Part shown: piece after piece, positions 23,961-36,000 of the stretch
How positions within the stretch are numbered: position 1 is the stretch's first letter
Layout: every line of letters starts with the position of its first letter
Source of the DNA: Talinum fruticosum
Taxonomy: Eukaryota > Streptophyta > Magnoliopsida > Caryophyllales > Talinaceae
Direction: 5' to 3'
Assembly (NCBI GenBank): GCA_021018815.1
Contig: JAITYX010000022.1
Coordinates: forward strand, 2,852,001-2,916,000
DNA: 64,000 nt
The notes under the pieces: model-generated
Told to the model about the DNA's origin: nothing
Databases searched by the model: none
The model's input: the letters and a program-made list of their open reading frames with translations, nothing else
Position numbers and translations under genes: made by a program

Positions 23961-25436
23961 ACTCGTTAGTAACTATTTATTCTAAATTGTCAATTTAAAT
24001 TTCCTCATTAATTCGAGTTTAGAGGATTACAGTGAACTAAGATAAAATATAACCGATTCATTATGAACACACGGAAATTAAGGAAAATAGATGCATAAAT
24101 TTGGTGCCCATAGTCCAATTTTACAGGTATGGTTCTAGCTCATATTCTTTTGAGCCTCAAATGTACATACTAAATTTTAAGTTTTACCGTTAGATATTTA
24201 TAAAAAAATCGAGATACTTTATAGGTATCTATAATATCATGTATCACTTTTATATTATAAAGTCTCAATGAAGGACAATTAGATTAGATGTAATAGTTTT
24301 GTAATTTAAATTTTATGGCTATTGTTAGATTTCATATTATGTGTACTATTGTTACGATCCTTCTTCCGCCAAATTTTAACTCCACCACTGGCCCTAATTA
24401 TGCACAGTGCTATGCAACAACTTCCAATAAGAACAGGGCCCTAAATAGGTATGCATCAGTTTTAGGTAAGAGCATTGCCACATATATACTGTATACACAG
24501 TCAATAATCAGTGTGTGTGCACATTTCAATTCTTAAAAATGGCAAAAACTGTCGTGTGCTTTTGAAATAAAGACCAACAAAATCAACTTCATATGTCAAT
24601 GTCAGTCAAATCATTTTGGTCCCAAGAGTATTATCAAGAGAGTTGAACCACAACCAAGACCATCCACACTATGGCACTGCTCGATGGCATACTCTACATG
24701 ATTCTATAAATTGATGGTAGTTTCAAACTTGACAAAGGCATAACATAAAATTGACCCACATCTGATTACTTAATTAGAACTATTAGGTGAAAAAAATCAC
24801 TGATCAAAACCTAAGAAGCATGGACACCGATAAGTGACATAAACATAACACGATACCGACATGCAGATATATGATTTTTCAAGAAAATACATATAGTGAA
24901 TAGAAAATATATTCTATTACCTATGTATATATATTTCCTTTATATTTTTAGCTTTGGCGAGGTCGTGATTGGATAAGAACTACAAAATGTTAATAATGTG
25001 TGCATCCTACAACTCTCAATAACAAAACGTAATTTATTTATGCCGACTATATGTTCGACATGCATTTGAGAATGTCCGATATGTGTCGGACACGGATACA
25101 TGAAACTATAAAGAGTGTTTATGCTTCCTAGACCAAAACCAAAAACCTATTTTCCAATGTGGAACTAAATAGAACCGTAACACTTGACTAAACCAACCAA
25201 AAATTTTCCTAACTAGCATTGGTTATACTTTCTTGATAGACTCATCGTGAAATCCCATAAACGTGAATATGACGAACATGCACAATGTGATTGGATTAAG
25301 GGGAGGGAGAGAAATGAAGGTTAATTAGTTTTAATTCCTCTTCTATGAAAAAATTAACGGTCTTTAGATTTCATGAAGGGGCGAGGAAGGGAGGTTAACC
25401 AAGGGGATGGAAAGGAAGGAAAAGTGAGCTAATAAA

Positions 25437-26545
25437 CGTTCACCCTATTTGGATTAGAATGTTAAAAAATGGAGGGAATGGAGGGTGAATCATTAAAAAT
25501 CTTCTCTTCCCCTCCATTCACCCCCGATTTGGAGGAAAAAAACTGAGGAAATAAGGGGAAAGGAACTGAAGTGTTCCCCTTCCCTCCCCTCCTTTACCCC
25601 CTATTTAATTTTTCCAAACAAAGATAAAGAAAGTAAGTAACCTCCCTTCTCCTCCCCTCCCCTCTCTAAACCTCAATCCAAACTAGGGATGACAATGAGT
25701 CGGGTTCAAGTGGATCCCGACTCGTTTAACTTTTTGGACTTAGAACCGGACCCGACCCAACCCATTAGGTCCGTGTAGCATGAATTCAGACCCATACCCG
25801 CCGCGTTTACGAGTCTATGGGTCCTAAACGGTCCTAAATGGGTCTAGATTATTTCAAGATGAAATTGTTAAGAAACAACATAATCTTATTATTCTTTTGC
25901 CACATTTAATATTATTACACATTTATAAGCAACACAAATTTTTTATTTTTCACACATGCACTTAAATAATTTATAAATTGACAAATTAAATAAATATTCG
26001 AAATCAAATAAAGTGAACAAATTTGAAAAAAATGTGAGAGAAAGTGTTTGAGAGTTATAGAAGATGATTCATAATGAGCAAATAAGATAATAAGTGATCG
26101 AATTGTTTAAGAGAATTAGAGCAAGACAAGTTTAAGTCATATGTAAAAAAAATTTAACCGAGTCTATAAGTTTGAATCTAAGCCTAAATTATAAATCCAA
26201 ACTCAAACGCATTTAATACCACTTAAACCCAGCACCCGGACTCATCTTGAGTCCAAAATTTTTGAGCCCAAACTCGCTAATTGGACCGGATCAGATGGAT
26301 CTAAGCCGATGTAGGACGCATAGCCATCCCTAATCCAAACAGAGGCTAAATGAGGAGGGACAGGGAATGTTTTACCCCATTCCACTCCATTAACCCCATT
26401 TCAATTCCTCAAAAATGAGGGGTGGAGGAGAAAGGAAGATTTTTAATAGCTCTCCCTCCTTTTCCTCCATCCCTCATATTAATATATTTAAACAAGGAAA
26501 ACATAAGTCCCCGCCCCTCCCCGCTTTCAATTTGATCAAAACAGA
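25437..26545. mobile_element. GA/CT-rich MITE-like host sequence carrying a nested MITE
   Basis: The left flank begins CACCCTATTTGGATTAGAATG. The right side of the nested element continues ATCCAAACAGAGGCTAAATG. The phrases CCCTATTTGGATT and AATCCAAACAGAGG are near inverted repeats. The interior is rich in GGAGGG/CCCTCC on both sides of the nested insertion. It looks like an older foldback element split by a younger one; the outer edges are approximate. Confidence 0.45.
25676..26340. mobile_element. hAT-like MITE with perfect 8-bp TSD (nested)
   Basis: The element is 25684-26332 (649 bp). ATCCAAAC is duplicated at 25676-25683 and 26333-26340. The ends TAGGGATGACAATG and CATAGCCATCCCTA are imperfect inverted repeats, the same terminal type as the element at 13162-13817. 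Next to them lie GGGTTC/GGACCGGATC-type phrases and an AT-rich core with no ORF. It is non-autonomous. Confidence 0.85.
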
Positions 26546-27024
26546 CCGCTTGTCTTCACAAAATATGAAATAATCCATTAATCATTATGTGTATCCAACA
26601 TTAATCCAAAAGTTGAGTCATCGATTCACATGTCTTGAAAAAGATGGAAGGCAACGCCTCAAGAAACACAACAAAGCAAAAAAACACGGATCACACATAA
26701 CAGGCTAGTGTCAACAATGCTTGACACGTGATTTTCCATCGACAAACAAAGCTTGAACGGAAATATCAAATACACAAGATTTTACACCAACAGTGTCCAT
26801 ATTTCCTCACACCAAGACAAACAAGATAGAGAAGATACCAACCAACGAACAACCTCAAGGCCTGAGCTGATGATACACTGATATACACGAAGGAAGATGA
26901 ACTGTACAGAATCACAACAGGGGCAACAGGAGCGGAAAGCTCAATGTGTGTTCAGAGATCCGCTCTCCCAGGGTCCCAAAGCTTGTAAAAGCTTGGTTTT
27001 GATAAAATACAGGACACAGGCATA

Positions 27025-30000
27025 TTATTGCTCGTAACATGATCCAGGTCCATTTGGAGGCCGTCGAGCATAAAAATTTGTAACAGGAGCTGCTTGAACC
27101 CCCGCCTATTCAGAAGGCATCTGAAGTAATGAAACCGGGGCAACACCGTTTGGTTAACATTTCCAGCAGATGTAGCCTCCCTCCTGCTCCACAAGCGTTC
27201 TAAATGGCAAAAGTCAATAGAGAATTAGGAAGAGAAGCAGGACTATTATACCATGAAGAGTAGAAATGTACAGTTTCTAAGACAGCCCTTTTTTTTGGGG
27301 GGGAGGGGGTGGCGGTTACGGGAGCCGCTCATAATCCAACCTAGTTGTGTAACGCTCTGAGAAAAATGGACTGGGAATGCTAACTAGATAATGGAATTCT
27401 GCACATCAACAACAATAGTACTAGAGTAGAGCAAAGAGCCACAGAGTAGGACTGAATCAAAAGATCAGATTTTGAAAGAAATGAGATTATCTAGGTCTGA
27501 GCCAAACAATCTTATATTACCCATCAATAGGTTTTGTCTATCAACACCCCACCAGAAATGATGGGCCATGAGTCTTGAAGTGTGTAGACACGTTCTCTCA
27601 TCTATGTGCCTAACATTGCATTATCTAGCATAGGGCTGGCCGGTGGGTAAAATCTTATTATTGTCATTGACATCATTTTTTTGGGGCTGTGCATTGTTCA
27701 CATTGTTTGCCATTCTTTAAATGTTATTTATATTTCTACTAACATTGCTAAGGCGATGATGACGACATATTAGAGTGATGCTAGTGCATACCTGCTGCAG
27801 CAGCAGCTCGAGGCCATATTGTTTGCTGAATATCTGAAGTATCAGTTGTCTCTCCCCACATGCATACTTCTCCTCCAATGACCAATTTTTGTTCACTAAG
27901 ATCAATAATTCCCTCCAAGGGGTCTGCATTATAAACAGGTTGCCAAGGGACATCTAGATGGTCAAGATACCAAAAACCCTGATCGCTGTATATACATCTA
28001 AAACCTTTAGCAACAGCCTGAGGACAGATCCCAGAGCGCAGCCTATCATCAATTTGTGTTCGAAATTATCATTTAAATACAAGAGATAATCTCAAGGACA
28101 TAAAAATTTTAGATTGAAATGAAAATAGAGGGTCACCAGTTGTGCACAATTGTTCTTGGATTCAGTTTTGAGGGGAAATTATAGAAGGTTTCTTCCCTGA
28201 AATGACAAAATTAATTGATCTCATCAGGTAGGTATTCCCATCTGTGATAAAAGCAAAGATTTTCATATGGATGCTAATTCCTCCCATAAACAAATAGGCC
28301 TATATCTGTACATCTGTTTACCAGCAAAAATATGAGGACAAGAAGCAAAGGTTTTTAGCAAAACAAGAACTTTATATTCTCCTAGTATATTATTTTTCAC
28401 CCAAGTATTCAGTAGTGACTAGTTATTCATGGCTAACCAGAAAACAATCTTTGCATTGCACGTCAGAACCAACCTCAGTGCAAGCTTTGTCCTTTGGTTT
28501 CGGCGTTGATGGTTGAAGAAAAACCATTACTGCTGAAGCAAAGTGGATGAAAGCCCTCCCTCTTTTTGCATAACAAGAGCCAAAGCTTTATTTCAAAGAT
28601 GAGATCTTAGATATTCAAAGACATACCAGTTGATGGGGGTCCGATTGTTTGAAATTGCGATTTCCTGAGCTCTGAGTACGAAGTATTGGTAAGCATCTTT
28701 TGCAGTCATGTTATGATCATTCAACCTGCATTTAAAATCTGCTATCATATAGAAATATGAAATATCGGCACTTTCAACGATTAATAGAAGGATAAATCAG
28801 TATAAAAATCATTGAGAAGAGGATTTTGAAGAAAGTAGGGATGCAAAATAGAATAGGGTATTGGTCTCAAGGCTCAAGGAATAGCACTTTCTTTACAATC
28901 TTTTGCCCAATGCCACTAAGATTGCTCATGATAAAAAAATTAAAAAAAAATTGCGTCTGGGATACAATAAAGCTCTGTCAGTTCTATGACGAGCTATTTC
29001 AGAGCTCTAAGTATGTGTTTGCAATAAATCTTTGAATGAATCACTACGACACCAAAGCCCACTTAGCCTATATGTCCATCACACATGAATTCTTTAAAGT
29101 AGAAAAAGGCCCCTTCATCTACAAACATAAAACAACTATACTTCACATTCTCTCGCACTCTAGAAACTAGATTGTACTGCACTACTGCACCATATAATTG
29201 CCTTTTTACAGAATTTATTTAATTTTTCAAATAGATCATGCAATGAAACTTCAGTAGCTAATTTAGGCTAATCCAAGGACTGTTAACAATGGGGGTAAAA
29301 GACTAATTAGTTCCAACACTATTCAAAATCAGTTTCAATTCTTGCCCATCATTTATAAAAAGCCAGAGGCTGCTGGCTAATCATACATCTCTAAATTCTT
29401 TAACATCAGTCATTAAAGAATTCAAAAGGTCTATTGTAACCTAGGGGTGTATTTGCTCATTTGCTGCAATCAGAAAGCCACTTTGTCAGATAGGAAAATA
29501 AATACGTTAAACACAGATCTTCATGCCTAAGCCTTTTTCTGATCCCCTTTCCATATTCTGTTTTCTATCTTTCCATAACAGGGGTGAGAAAAAGGGGCAC
29601 ACTTCATTAGAGTCATTCAAATTTTGTATTAACAGGCACGAATTTGTCTCAACGTGATAGATCAGTAGCAAGGACAACCAAGTACTGATTAAGATTCTTA
29701 TAGTTCCTCAAATAGATATTATGACTGTAGCATATATTTCTCAAGTATCAAATGCACTACTTAACACAGATTCCACTTAAACACCAACACTATGAACAAA
29801 TCGCAGAAAGACAAAGAAAGACAAATTTTTACGAAGGATGTGGTCCAGATACTCAAGTTACCCAAAAAGCTAAGGGGAAAGTGGAGTTCCATCCAAGTTA
29901 ATAAGAGAAAGAACGGCTAAAAAATAAACATACAGACAAGATTGACCACGTAAGAGATCCAACGCAAACCCAAAATTCCCAAGAATGATAACGATGCATC

Positions 30001-33000
30001 AAAAACTGGCTACACTTATCAACAGCATTTTCATAATGGAATTTTACACATTTTTGCTGATTCATCAAATCCATGGTAGGAGAAATATAACACTAGCAAG
30101 ATTTCAACAAGCCCAGACAGGCATTACTTCACTCTTACAGGAAACACATTTGACATGACAGACACTATGTAATGATCACAATAAATAACATCGATAAGAA
30201 TTAAATCAAATAATACACATACTCCAAGCGAAAGGGGTGAGAAGTAAATCTGAAATCTAAAACAAGTTTGTAGCACAAAGCAAAGACTTATGCTGCAAAA
30301 TTTAAGCACATTACTAGAATTGGGAGGAGATTAATATAATAGAATATATCCCTCCCAATACAAGAGGTTGAGAACATGGGTAGGATTTCGAAGATCAATA
30401 ACAAGTGGGGGCACATCAATTGTGCAAACCCCCAATCCTCTTGAACTAGTTTCAAAGTCATCACCATGGGCTCACAACCTATTTTACTAGGTGCAATTTG
30501 AAATATAGTTTACGGGCAGCAATGGCGAAGGGTTTCCTGTCACCGGGAAATAGCTGGGAAATTATTCTCAAATGTAGATACAACAATAACAACAACTCTC
30601 AATGCGGGTTCCGCTTGCGCGGGGTTGAGGAGATCCAAATGTAGACAGTCTTACCCCTGCAAGCATCTTTCGCCGGCAGAGAGATCGATTCCAAGAGACC
30701 GACATTAACTTATTCTCTAATCTAGGCATTAAAAAAATTAAAAAATCAGAGAAAATCAAGATTCATCACAGTTCTTTTTTGTTCTTTTTCGGGGTGCGGT
30801 GGGGTGGGGGCTTTCTGAGATGACAATTTATATTCTCATTCCAAATAATTCTGGGCAAGCAGAAATGCTATCTATTCTTTTCCTAAGAAAAAGAGGCAAT
30901 ACTTCTCCAATGCCATACACTTTCACATAATGGCTACATGCATCAACATCACAGCAACATAGAACTTGCACGACAAATTGCATATATGACTTATGAGGAA
31001 AGAGATGCTAAGGTCAATGCAACTTACTATACCAAAAAGTTAAAAATAAAAAAGAAAAATTATCTCCTTGCCTAAGCTCTGTCTCGATCTCCCATTCTCT
31101 CCCATAAAAGATTTAAAGCAGGTAGAGGAAAAAACAAGGACTTGAACATTGGAAGAAAGAAAGATCGTTTCATGTATTAATGACCACTTATATCAAAAGC
31201 TGCCATCACATGCAAAAATGTTCCACCATATGATAGGAAGCAGTAATCACAGTGGAAACTAAACATAGTAAAAATATGGTGAATGTACCATTGCTTTATG
31301 TGTGGTGTTGATTGCCAACAACCTGTCAAAATATTGGGAGTGCACTAGTTAGATAACTGCTATATAAGTTACAGTCATATAACAGCGACAATTTCAAACA
31401 AAACTTGAACCAACCAATTGCTCTCTGGTGAAAGTATCAGATCATGTTGGCACAGATTAATCTTTAATCTTCTTTGCTTTATTTCTTTATTGTATAAGAA
31501 TTCATTGTCTGTTTCTATGTTCTTCAGATAGAATTTTTGTTTGTAAATTAACTTATCAGAATGCATTAATACAGAGGCAACAGTAGAGAGTGGCAATGCA
31601 CACAGTAGCAAAAAGAACTTTCTAATATGTAACAATAGATTATTGTATAAGATATGGTGAGGGCTGTGAACATAAAAGACTGGAAGCCTGAATATTCAGG
31701 ATGGTACACGAATGGTCCACATAGCATCAATTTTGTATCCATGCTATCCACATTGACTGGTTCACTCATCCACCCTCCTGCCTGAGAGCAACCCAAAAAG
31801 GGAAAAGAAATAAACCCTTGCTTAAGCTACAAATCAAACACATTCTATGGCTATGCAAATTTTTAGATCAGACCATACCAACAATATCCACAAGATTAGT
31901 CCAGCTATTTCACGTAAATGGAACTTCATGTAAGTTACCTCCAATCTTACACATAAATATTTTGACCAGTACAGGAATGGAGAGTTTTCTTGATCAACTG
32001 AAACAAAAAGGAGTCTAAGGCATCCAAACCCCTTGTGATTATGCTGGAGAAAAGACGAGGAAAGCTGTAGACAACCAACCAAACAAAACAATTATCCTGA
32101 AATCCGCCACTCCCACCTAGGGTTGGGAGGGGCAGATGGAAGCACTCTTACCCCTAAAATAAAATTGCAGAGAAATTGTTTCCAACAGAGAACACCATCA
32201 GTTTAACGTTTGCAGAATCCAGAACATTACAACAACATAAACCAAGCGCCCAAGTCTCCTTCCAAGACTAACTATGGAGAAGGTCAAGTGCATGCAAGTT
32301 TATGGCATTGTCCCTTACAAGTTTAAACCTCAGCTGCAAATCAGTAGTTTGAGTCCGTCATTCAAATCTACACGTAATATTTAGCCTACTAGTTCACAAC
32401 TAATAAAAGGTCCTTACTTCAGTGAGGCAAAACTCGATAACACTTCTGTTTGCATGTAATACAAACATGTTGGAACAAGAATTCTGTTCTATGCCATTGT
32501 GCCAAATAATAAAAATACATGACAACACCAAAAACCGTGCCTTTTTTTCTCCAATATAAACATTAGAGATAACCCAACTTTAAGTGAACTGAAAAATAAG
32601 CGTAGATTTTAAACCTGAACCTAATGACCCAAAATGAGTTGACCCGACCCAACACTGACTTGATGTCCAAAAGTGACTGATCTGAGGCCACATTAATTCG
32701 AAATTACCTTGACCTAAGTTGTCCTATTCTAGAATAAATGGATGAAAAACAAGAAATATTGAACAAAAGGAGAAAATTAATAATACGTTTATCATGCATA
32801 TATTATTTTGATGGAAAAAATAGGCAGGCTTGAAAAGGGGGACCATGACCTGTGAAGTTGAGGTGGCCTATAGGCCATAGCTATGAGCAAAAAGCAATAT
32901 TGAAAATGGAGAACCAATCCACATTCCACCTGAACCCAAAGTGACCCGATATTATCCTAACCCGTGAGTGACCCAACCCAAATGTGTTAACCCATAAAAC

Positions 33001-36000
33001 ATGCTCCAATGAGCCACCTCATGAAGATCTCACCTACATTTGAGAATAATTAGACTAAGAACATTAGCAAGAAAAGGCAGTGAGGTAAAACCTGGTGCTC
33101 TTGGAAGACTCCAAATGATGATATGAGATTCTCAGGCTTCCCATTGACAATGATGAATAAAGTGGTAGAAAACAAACGACCACTAATACACTCCTCCTTA
33201 GGCTAGAAACATTACTACTTCCCTTTCTACTGACATCTTATTTAGTAAACTCCAAAGAAAACTGTCATAAGCCGCCTTGAAATTCCAGAAAAACCTTAAC
33301 TCATAAGTCATGACTTAACCTAAAACCGAACACCTTATTCTACTAAAAACTCCAATTTTCAAGAATAACCACTAGATGCTAGCAAAAGCATCCAATAAAT
33401 GTTTAGTAACATATATTTTAAGAGGGAAATTTCACACATGGACCTTTGACAAAGTGCTTATCTCCATGCAGATACAAGCATACATGAGTACACAAGGTCT
33501 ATTCATTTTGGCTCGTATAGTTATAGTTGTTATGAGCTGTTATGATTAGTTGTTATAACTGTTATGAGTTAGGGAAATTTTTTTAGGGCGGCCATGTGAC
33601 GAGGTTGAGAATACTATTTATATAATTCATAAAATAAATTATTAACTTATATTAAACATTAGCTACAATCCATTTGTAAAGAGTACTATGAAGGAAATTT
33701 GTGTAAGAAATAGATAAGAAATCATGCATTACCACCGATATAGAAGCTTCCGTTGAATAATTATCAATTTTTATAAAATAAAGTTTGAAAAGAGTTGTGC
33801 GAATTGCTAATTGGGAATAAAATTTACTCGAAAAAGAGTAGTATTAAGGCTGAGAGAGAGAACAAGACAAAAATATTTTAACAATCTCACGTTTATATGT
33901 ATTACCCATCTATAACTTGTACCATATCTATTTTTTTTTGGATGAAAAGCTTGTACCATATTTTTCTTTTTCCTAATTTGTTAAATCTTCAATTTTTAGG
34001 ACGAGATATCAGCAAAAGAAATTCCAAAGGAGCTCGTACCATATCTTCTCCTTCCTAATTTGTTAAATCTTTCTATCAAAAACATAATAATTTGTTTAAT
34101 CTTCAATACTCTTTTAATACCAACAAAAATGTTTAATTTTTTTAGGATAAATATCAACAACTTTTTTTCCCAAAATCATTCCGCCTCCAGTTATGAGTTG
34201 TTATAGCTGTTTTGCGCTATTATGAAATTTTGAAATTACTCGTTAGTGATATTATTTTTGTATCTCACAAACAACATATATTTGTTAATAAATGAATTTT
34301 GTAACAATTTTTTTTTGCTAGTTGAGTAATTTTTATTTGGTTACAAAGTTTGGTCATCGTATTTTATATGAATGTTTTTAAGGGAAAATAGGTCCCGTTA
34401 ATACTCATCTCAAGAAATGAAAAAATGCACTTCCAATGTTAAATATTGGCTCTGCGATGAAACGGAGCACAACATGCTCCTCTTGAAGTGCATTAGTGGC
34501 AACACTAAGATCAAACAAGGTGGAAGGCGTTCTAGAAAACTAAGACAACAAAACTAAAGTAAATGCAACTATATGGATGCAAAATATATACAAATGCACC
34601 TATATACATCATTCTCAATATACACCATTCTTCATCAATCACATGAATGCAAAATCCTCCCCCATCCCGGCCCTTCATCCTCTTCTAGAACTCCTTCCAC
34701 CTTGTTTGACCTTAGTGTTGTCACTAATGCACTTCAAGAGATCAGCAATGAACAACCCGTTTTTAGTTTCTTTTAGTGATTTCTAGGTTTTGCATTTGCA
34801 TTTAGGTTGCATGTAGGGGTAGTTTTTATAGCTTTTAAAAAAAAAAAAAAAAAGTTAAACCTGCTGAAACTCATGTGCCACGGTCCCCGGCGCCATCTCC
34901 GTTCCGCAGCGCCAAGAAGAAGCACGCAGTGCTGGTCGGAGTCACGACTCCGGACCGTGGTGAGCCCCGCTTCTACGCAGTTTGAGTTTTTCACCTTCCC
35001 AACTTGATCTCATTCCATCAAGTAGCACCATACTTCTCCCATCTCTTCTACTCCTCCTTGTCAAACCTCCATAGAATCCTCAATTCTTCTCCAATTTCTT
35101 CTAAAATCAACTTTAAAGAGTTGATTTCCTTCTTTTCTACCCAAAATTTTGTCCTTTCATCTCAAATTCCCCATCTCCTCTTCTTAAACCCTAATTCTCC
35201 ATCACTCTCATTCACCCCAAATTCTTCTATTTTCTTTCAAATTCTTCATGTTTCTACTTTCTTTTTCACTTTTAAACCATTTTCTACCCTAAAACATCCT
35301 CAGCCCATTTTCTCTCACTACCCATTCTTCCTCATCCACCATTGTCACTATTTCAAACTTTGAACTTCTAAATTTGGTTACTATGGCACCAAAGGAGCAA
35401 AAAGTGGATGGCATGGTGGAAATTTCCAAAAGGCAAATTCAAAGGAGCAAAGAGCACAAAGGGCCGCCAACCGAGCATGGTGACGGGCCTATTCCTTTTC
35501 AATTTTCTAATAGTATGTAAGTTGCTAATTACCGTCGTCTAAAAGATCGTGGTTTTGTTGCATCTCGATACTATGATGAGAATTTGTTAAGCTGCTATGG
35601 GTATTTTGGATGATGTTAAATGGTTGTTTGCTCGGGCGGGATGGGTAACTATATTGAAATTAGGGAACCTTCTTATTTGGACCTAACCTTAGACTTTTTG
35701 AGTACTTTATTTACCGAGGTCAAAAGTGGTGAACATTCTCAAGAGGGATTGATCAAGTTTCGATGGCGTAGTCATGACTACCAATTGAACTTGAGCTCGT
35801 TTAACAGTATTTTTCATCCGCCCCCACCTAGAGATGTTTGTGATCATCGTCTGTCTCAAAGGTATAATCCGGATCCATATTGGAAATTGTTGGCTGAGAT
35901 TCCTCATTATGACTCAAGTAATTGTCGATATTAAGAACCCTGTCTTTTGAGTTGCTCTAACGCATTTTTGTGACGAGCTTCTTCACTAGGGATGATAGTT

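Larger units (their letters stand above)
23011..25435. other. Intergenic, no gene seen
   Basis: AT-rich. It contains the 11-bp perfect hairpin (23505-23533) and a minus-strand TATA-like CTATAAATAG (23917-23926) that may mark an LTR or promoter reading left. The rest is unremarkable. Confidence 0.45.
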
